A stretch of DNA of 17,484 nt from Entrophospora sp. SA101 (lineage: Eukaryota > Glomeromycota > Glomeromycetes > Entrophosporales > Entrophosporaceae), in contig CAUDNR010004549.1 in NCBI GenBank assembly GCA_958430865.1, forward strand, positions 28,057 through 45,540. Direction: 5' to 3'. Below the pieces are notes generated by a model. The model did no database searches and was not told the origin of the DNA. It was given only the letters and a program-made list of their open reading frames with translations. Position numbers and translations under genes: made by a program. Every line of letters begins with the position of its first letter. Position 1 is the stretch's first letter. Positions 12,836-17,484 of the stretch are shown in pieces.

Positions 12836-13280
12836 GACGTCAGATTTGTGTCCTGGAATACTACATAAAAACCTTCAATTAGATCTTCACCATTAGTGCC
12901 AGTAATTTGTATACAAGGAGCATTAATTTTATCAGCTTGTTTACCAGACAATTTAAGACTTAACAGTTGATTAAGTATGGTTTGACTTATCTAGCCGATC
13001 TACAATGATCACAATGACTTTGACAGGCTTGGAATTATGTTGCAAACTCCCATTCTGAAATATCCATACCATATTTTGATAAAAAACCTTACATCACGTC
13101 TTCATCCATTTTTGTAGTTGGTACCTTTACTGGTTGGGGGATGAATATATTCAGTAAGAGTGATACAATATTCAAAGTAAAATCAACCATATGCAGAATT
13201 ACTAACCATTTTGATTTTAAATCAGTACACTTTATTAACGCCTTGATAATTACATTTATTTCTGTGTGTGAATTATCCAA
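12836..13280 (-). pseudogene. Frameshifted coding remnant, family unknown
   Basis: Three minus-strand pieces read like ordinary protein in successive frames. At 13089-13280: KWLVILHMVDFTLNIVSLLL then PQPVKVPTTKMDEDVM. At 12971-13072: MVWIFQNGSLQ then KPVKVIVIIVDRLDKSN. At about 12836-12990: LLSLKLSGKQADKINAPCIQ then GEDLIEGFYVVFQDTNLTS. The second and third overlap where one base shift would join them, so this looks like one gene broken by indels and stops. It ends abruptly next to the 26-bp palindrome. I recognise no domain; a transposon ORF or a truncated paralogue are both possible. Confidence 0.4.
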
Positions 13281-13923
13281 AAAGTTTTACTTTTGAAATG
13301 CTAATGACAAGAATTAATTAGTATTGCCGTATGTGAAATAAAAATTTATGTAATTAAATCAAAATTAAGTGATGTAACATAATGTCAATCGATAACGAAC
13401 TTTTTTTTTAAATAAATAAAAATATATATATAAAAACTATATAAAATAAAAATTCTATCAGAACCTTCAACTAAAGAGATACAAACATGAAACCAAGGGA
13501 AATTATAGCAAATATATCAAAACTTTTAGGCTATAGAGTTTTTTTTTGCCAAATAAAAAAAAAGTTTGCCTTCATTGTTGATTATTCTTTGTGATTTCTT
13601 TTGTAATATCATTGTTAAAAAGCAAAATCTATTTTTCTTCCAATAATACCATTAATGGTATAAATTCATATCTTTTTATTCTTAGATAATATATAGATTT
13701 TCTTTTTCGTATAAAAAAATCAACATGAATCAACTTTATTACTAAAATAAAATAGCTTCCGAAATGTTTAAAAAAAGATCAATGTCCGACCTACTTAATA
13801 ATTTAGGAAAAATAACCTGTTTGAGAATCTTCTGATCAGTCCTAGTCGTGTAACAAAGGAGTGCCATAAAAATAAAAAAGATAAATAAAAGAAATAACAC
13901 GAGTTTCCTTCAAGAAATCAAAA
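13281..13923. other. Upstream region of the RPA32 gene
   Basis: AT-rich non-coding DNA with no convincing frame. It should contain the promoter and leader of the plus-strand RPA32 gene. Candidate TATA runs lie near 13421-13435, but none is at a distinctive distance. Confidence 0.45.
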
Positions 13924-15281
13924 ATGTCAGGTAATGATTTCAAAAACTGCCAAAACAATATTATTATTTTAAGTGTCTGAGATATTTTGATAACAAGTGT
14001 TTATTTAGGTTTTCCAGAGTTTAATTCCACCAATAACCCCAATAGAATTTCTAGCAGTAGCACAAACTCTAATCCTTCGGATTATGAATCATATGGCGCG
14101 CTTGATGAAACATCATCACAAGTTAGCTTTAAAAGAATAAATATAATAAATTGTTTTACAATAAATAAAATCTATTTTTTAATTCATAATTGTTTTCTTT
14201 GTGCATATGTATATATATATATAGGCATATAACAAAGCTTCCCACTCACTTAGACATGTTACAATCAAACAATTAGATCAAGCAGAAGTAAGCGATGATA
14301 ATAGTGTAATTAAATTAGATGGACACGAAATTGGATATGTAAGTATGAAATCATTTTCATTCTATTTATTGATTTTTCATATTTTTTATATTTTTATATT
14401 TTATTAATAAAAAAAATGTTATGATTTTGATACAGATTACGTTTATAGCAGTGATTACTAGTGTTTCCTCTCGTTTTTCTAATACTGAATACATAATGGA
14501 GGATGGTACTGGACTGATTTCTGTGAAGATTTGGCAGGATAGTACTGATGAAGCAAATGCAAAAAATGATGATATTAAGTAAGAATAAAAATTATATGCA
14601 TACATACATACATACATACATCATATATTTCAACTAATTAATTAACATATTTATATTTGTAGGGAAAACACATATGTTACTGTATTTGGAAATCTAAAAG
14701 TTCTTAACAAGGAACGATATGTGGTAGCTGTAAAAATAAAACCTGTTACTGATTTCAATGAGATCAGTTCTCATATTGGTCATGTTGTCTTTGATCATTT
14801 ATACTTTATAAAAAATGTGGTAAATATTTATCCTTCTATTTTTTTATGGGCTTGGAATATTCTATTGGATTTGAAATAAAGTTTCCAATAATCTTCTGTA
14901 TATACTAATATATATGTATATATATTTCAGGGAACTCGTACATTCCTGAGAGAAAATTATAGTCAAGGAGTTAATAATTTTACAATTAATACACAGAACT
15001 TAAAAAATCCATTATACAAGGACATAATTGCTTTTGTTACTAATGATAATAATGATGCTGGAACTAATATTAGTCAAATGGCAAATGCTTTATCAAACAA
15101 ACATGGATCTGATATGATTGTTGTGTAAGCATATTTATTACTATGTATTAATATATTAATTATTATTATTATGCATATTTAAATATTTCCACAACTATTT
15201 AGAAATGCTGTTGAACAAATGTGTTCAGATGGATTGCTTTATAGCACTGTTGATGAATCTCATGTTAGACTCACAGCTTAA
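13924..15281 (+). CDS. RPA2: Replication protein A 32 kDa subunit, 268 aa
   Basis: RPA32 is the middle subunit of the eukaryotic single-stranded DNA binding heterotrimer used in replication, repair and recombination. Exons: 13924-13930, 14009-14121, 14225-14338, 14436-14578, 14663-14819, 14931-15124, 15203-15281. All introns are GT-AG, and the frame joins into 269 codons, the normal family length. The N-terminus (MSGFPEFNST, then Ser/Thr/Asn-rich to about 40) is the phosphorylated tail region. SHSLRHVTIKQLDQAE at about 44-59 is the classic lead into the OB fold (about 60-180), with TEYIMEDGTGLISVKIW as its signature strand pair. The C-terminal 60 residues (MANALSNKHGSDMIV...GLLYSTVDESHVRLTA) form the winged helix that binds repair partners. 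The first exon is only 7 nt (ATGTCAG); its start is chosen because it joins in frame to GFPEF. No defects seen. Confidence 0.95.
14599..14621. repeat. (CATA)n microsatellite in an RPA32 intron
   Basis: About five tandem CATA units lie near the donor side of the intron 14579-14662. They may be length-polymorphic between strains; no function is implied. Confidence 0.9.
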
Positions 15282-15670
15282 TAATAAGGTAAAAAATATA
15301 AGGTTTATTCCCTTCTTGCTCTTAAAAATAATAATATATTAATAATAATCATAGTCATAACCATACAAACAAAAATTTAAAAAGATGATGTATAAAAAAA
15401 TAATATAAACTGTAATTTTGATTTTTGTTATCATATGTATGCTGCAACCAAAGTAAACATTTTATCATGTGACATAAATAAGAGGCTGGTGTGGCTGAAG
15501 TTTAACCAATTTGTTTAACAACATTTTGATTATTCATAGCTGTGAATTATGCACAACTGTTTTTTCATTTTTTTTGGCAGTTGGAATGAATATAGAGGAA
15601 AATCTTTTCTAAATTACATTCTTATTTTCAATCAAGGTCATTTTTAGCTTCAATTTGACCAATTGATTGA
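15282..15670. other. Intergenic DNA downstream of RPA32
   Basis: AT-rich sequence between the RPA32 stop and the broken minus-strand gene. It presumably contains the RPA32 3' UTR and poly(A) site, but no signal stands out from the background. No coding frame. Confidence 0.4.
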
Positions 15671-16440
15671 TCATTTTGTTGTTGTAATTTGTGGCTTGTT
15701 AATCCCTTTTATTAACTCTTGAGGAGTTGATTTTTTTAATCTTTCTACTTCAGCTTCTAATTCCTTTATTCTATCTAATAACTCTTGTTTTTGTCTTTTA
15801 TGTCAGTCTCTAGGACTTCTAAATGAGTATCCACTTCCTCAGTTAGTTGATCTCAGACCATTTACTTGTCTTTCATAAAAAGCATTTGGTTTCCTTTCAT
15901 GAAGTAAAAACAGGGAGTTCCTTTTTTTCTATATTCTCTTTGTGCCTAATGTAAGCACAAATATAAGAATAATATCCATTCTAGTTTTTAATCTACCACA
16001 TTTGTTGCATTTTGGTAATTGTTTAAATTTTCTCTTACAATTTTCATAAGCCTTGCTATTTTGGATTATTCTATCAGTCACTTTGCTATGAATCCCTTAT
16101 CTGACAAACTACTTTATTACCAAAATCATAACAAATATAACAAGTTCCTTCATTGTAAAACCAAGCTTTCATATTTACAAACAAGTCTATTATACCAGGT
16201 TGGTAAAATCCATTTATTGTTCATTCTGAGAAAAAAGGCTTTCTGTTCTTCAAACAAAGGGAGACCTTCCACGTCATTATTATTATCATCACATTTGCTG
16301 TTATCAATTTCATCATATTTATTATTATTATTATTATCATCTTTGCTATTATCAATTTCATGATTGTTGTTATTTTCATCAGATGGAAGTAATTCAAATG
16401 GAACTGGGCTTAAGTGGTCACATAATAGTAAAGCTTCTCA
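15671..16440 (-). pseudogene. Broken gene with CxxC motifs and a coiled coil
   Basis: Read on the minus strand from 16440. One open piece (16150-16440) gives LCDHLSPVPFELLPSDENNN, an Asn/Asp-rich spacer, then LPLFEEQKAFFLRMNNKWIL. The frame then shifts to a piece with WFYNEGTCYICYDFGNKVVC, then to KRKFKQLPKCNKCGRLKTR. The last piece (15671-15903) reads ERKPNAFYERQVNGLRSTN, a stop, GSGYSFRSPRD, a stop, then KRQKQELLDRIKELEAEVER, a short Leu-heptad coiled coil. The last piece has in-frame TGA codons at 15839-15841 and 15803-15805. Both sit where Trp would be natural, and frameshifts separate the other pieces. The pattern suggests a zinc-ribbon plus coiled-coil protein, perhaps a member of an expanded or transposon-linked family. 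Not translatable as it stands. Confidence 0.6.
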
Positions 16441-16506
16441 CAAGCTGACTTGTGAGCCAGATAACTTATTCAGCTTGTGAGCTTAGTAAGTTACTTGACT
16501 TGTGAG
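16437..16506. repeat. CTTGTGAG repeat cluster with a perfect hairpin
   Basis: CTCACAAG (16437-16444), a CTGA loop and CTTGTGAG (16449-16456) form a perfect 8-bp stem. Further copies of CTTGTGAG follow at 16474-16481 and 16499-16506, each near AGCT/GCTC words. The cluster sits at the 5' edge of the broken minus-strand gene and seems to interrupt it. Confidence 0.75.
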
Positions 16507-16558
16507 CTGGCTCATGTGGAACCTTGCTTTAAGGAAGAGATATCAAAAAATCAATAAT

Positions 16559-16725
16559 TTAGATAATATGCACATATACTGTTCCAATGGGGAGCTGTAG
16601 GCAAGAACATAAGAAACAAAAATTAATAATTAATGAGAATAAAGCAAAAATTGACATTTTAAACTTCTAGAGTTGCTCACCCTTGTGAATGGATTAACTA
16701 ATAATGAAGCTATATTCTCACTCAT
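16559..16725 (-). CDS. Possible two-exon 5' fragment beginning MSENIASLLVNPFTR
   Basis: ATG at 16723-16725 opens a short exon (16681-16725) ending at a good donor (AGG|gtgagc). An 86-bp intron ends in ctacag, and the second exon (16559-16594) runs to a TAA. Joined, it encodes only about 26 residues. A run ESDDMSENIASLLVNPFT extends a little upstream of the ATG. It may be the 5' end of the broken gene at 15671-16440, cut off by the CTTGTGAG repeats, or a chance short ORF. No family recognised. Confidence 0.25.
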
Positions 16726-17484
16726 ATCATCACTTTCTAGTGTCAATTAACTTTTTAATTTCACATTTATGATTGTATCTTGAAGAAAAAGAATATAAAC
16801 ATTTTTAATAGTATCAAATAAATACACACAGTGAATTTTGATTTAGCAGATTTTGGTTTACTGGATGTCTAATAAAAATCTCAATTTAACAGATTGAGGC
16901 TCAGAACTGGGCTACATTTTTATATAGTAAATTTTTTCGATATAATGAATGTACTAATTAACAGTGTAGGAAATTGAGTGCGGGTTTGTGTTAGATAAAA
17001 AATGCACATATTTTGTTAATCACCAAAAAAATTTTTTATTTATTAATTATTTTAATAAAATTTTTTAAAATCATTAAATACTATCTAATGTATCTACATG
17101 CATTTTGTTTCCCAATTTGTTTTTTATGAGATTTGTTTGCGAAAATATTCTTTCAACATGTGCATTGTAAAATATATATATAGTAAATTATAGATCACGG
17201 GGAACTAACATATTGTGAGATAGTAAAATGAGGACCGATAGAGAGGTCCCACGTTGCCGACCCAACCAAACCAAATTACTGCGGAAGTCACGTGAAAATC
17301 AAATCATTTTTATTTTTTATTTTTAACGTTATATTTTGTGAAATACTGTGCCACACATTGCGCAGTATCACATGCACAATTACTCATATTCATATTTCTA
17401 TATTTACATTTCAAGAACTTGTTCAGCTGATGTAAATATTTACTTTAAATTATTAATTATTATTTGTAATGATCAGTTGACCCA
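16726..17484. other. Terminal non-coding stretch
   Basis: AT-rich DNA with no supported gene. A G+C-richer patch at about 17195-17290 (ACGGGGAACTAAC ... GAGGTCCCACGTTGCCGACC) differs in composition and could be the start of an element or gene continuing past the window. I find no tRNA-like folding with A and B boxes in it. Confidence 0.4.

Noticed and set aside
14366..14617. Minus-strand frame of 83 codons
   Set aside because: It is antisense to an RPA32 exon and its introns.
16019..16363. Plus-strand Leu/Ser-rich frame of 114 codons
   Set aside because: It is the shadow of the minus-strand Asn/Asp-rich pseudogene; the Leu/Ser runs come from ATT/ATC repeats.

Overview
The window looks like nuclear DNA from a very AT-rich fungus. 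The three real genes are split into many short exons. Their introns are about 60-110 bp, with gtaagt-like donors and short pyrimidine-ag acceptors. The replication protein A subunit, the phosphatidylinositol 4-kinase and a fungal-style SAM methyltransferase all fit a fungus. The base composition, Asn-rich low-complexity coding and decayed transposon debris resemble an arbuscular mycorrhizal fungus (Glomeromycotina, Rhizophagus-like). That assignment is inference; no marker gene proves it.

Layout: (1) 402-4024, minus: the C-terminal 793+ codons of an STT4/PI4KA-type phosphatidylinositol 4-kinase in 16 exons, with an intact kinase domain. The N-terminal ~1,100 residues are not found upstream. 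An AT microsatellite and a G+C-richer repeat-like block (4071-4930) lie there instead. (2) 4025-7520: decayed repeats, including the 3' end of a Tc1/mariner element (6139-6465) and an Asn-rich minus-strand coding remnant. (3) 7521-8602: two long imperfect inverted arms enclosing a 122-codon Asn-rich ORF, which looks like a non-autonomous element carrying a small gene. (4) 8921-10180, minus: a complete six-exon class I methyltransferase of 273 aa with an eroded SAM-binding motif. (5) 10181-13923: long intergenic DNA with degenerate short repeats, palindromes and a frameshifted coding remnant. (6) 13924-15281, plus: a complete seven-exon gene for RPA32 (268 aa). (7) 15671-16725, minus: a broken gene with CxxC motifs and a coiled coil, interrupted by stops and flanked by a CTTGTGAG repeat cluster. 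The rest, to 17484, shows nothing assignable.

The three conserved genes do not form a pathway; they are separate housekeeping or lineage-specific genes in a repeat-rich region. Each begins or ends in a tiny coding exon (7, 9 or 14 nt), so single-exon ORF calling misses the true ends. All splice models are built by eye from reading-frame continuity and family knowledge, without transcripts.
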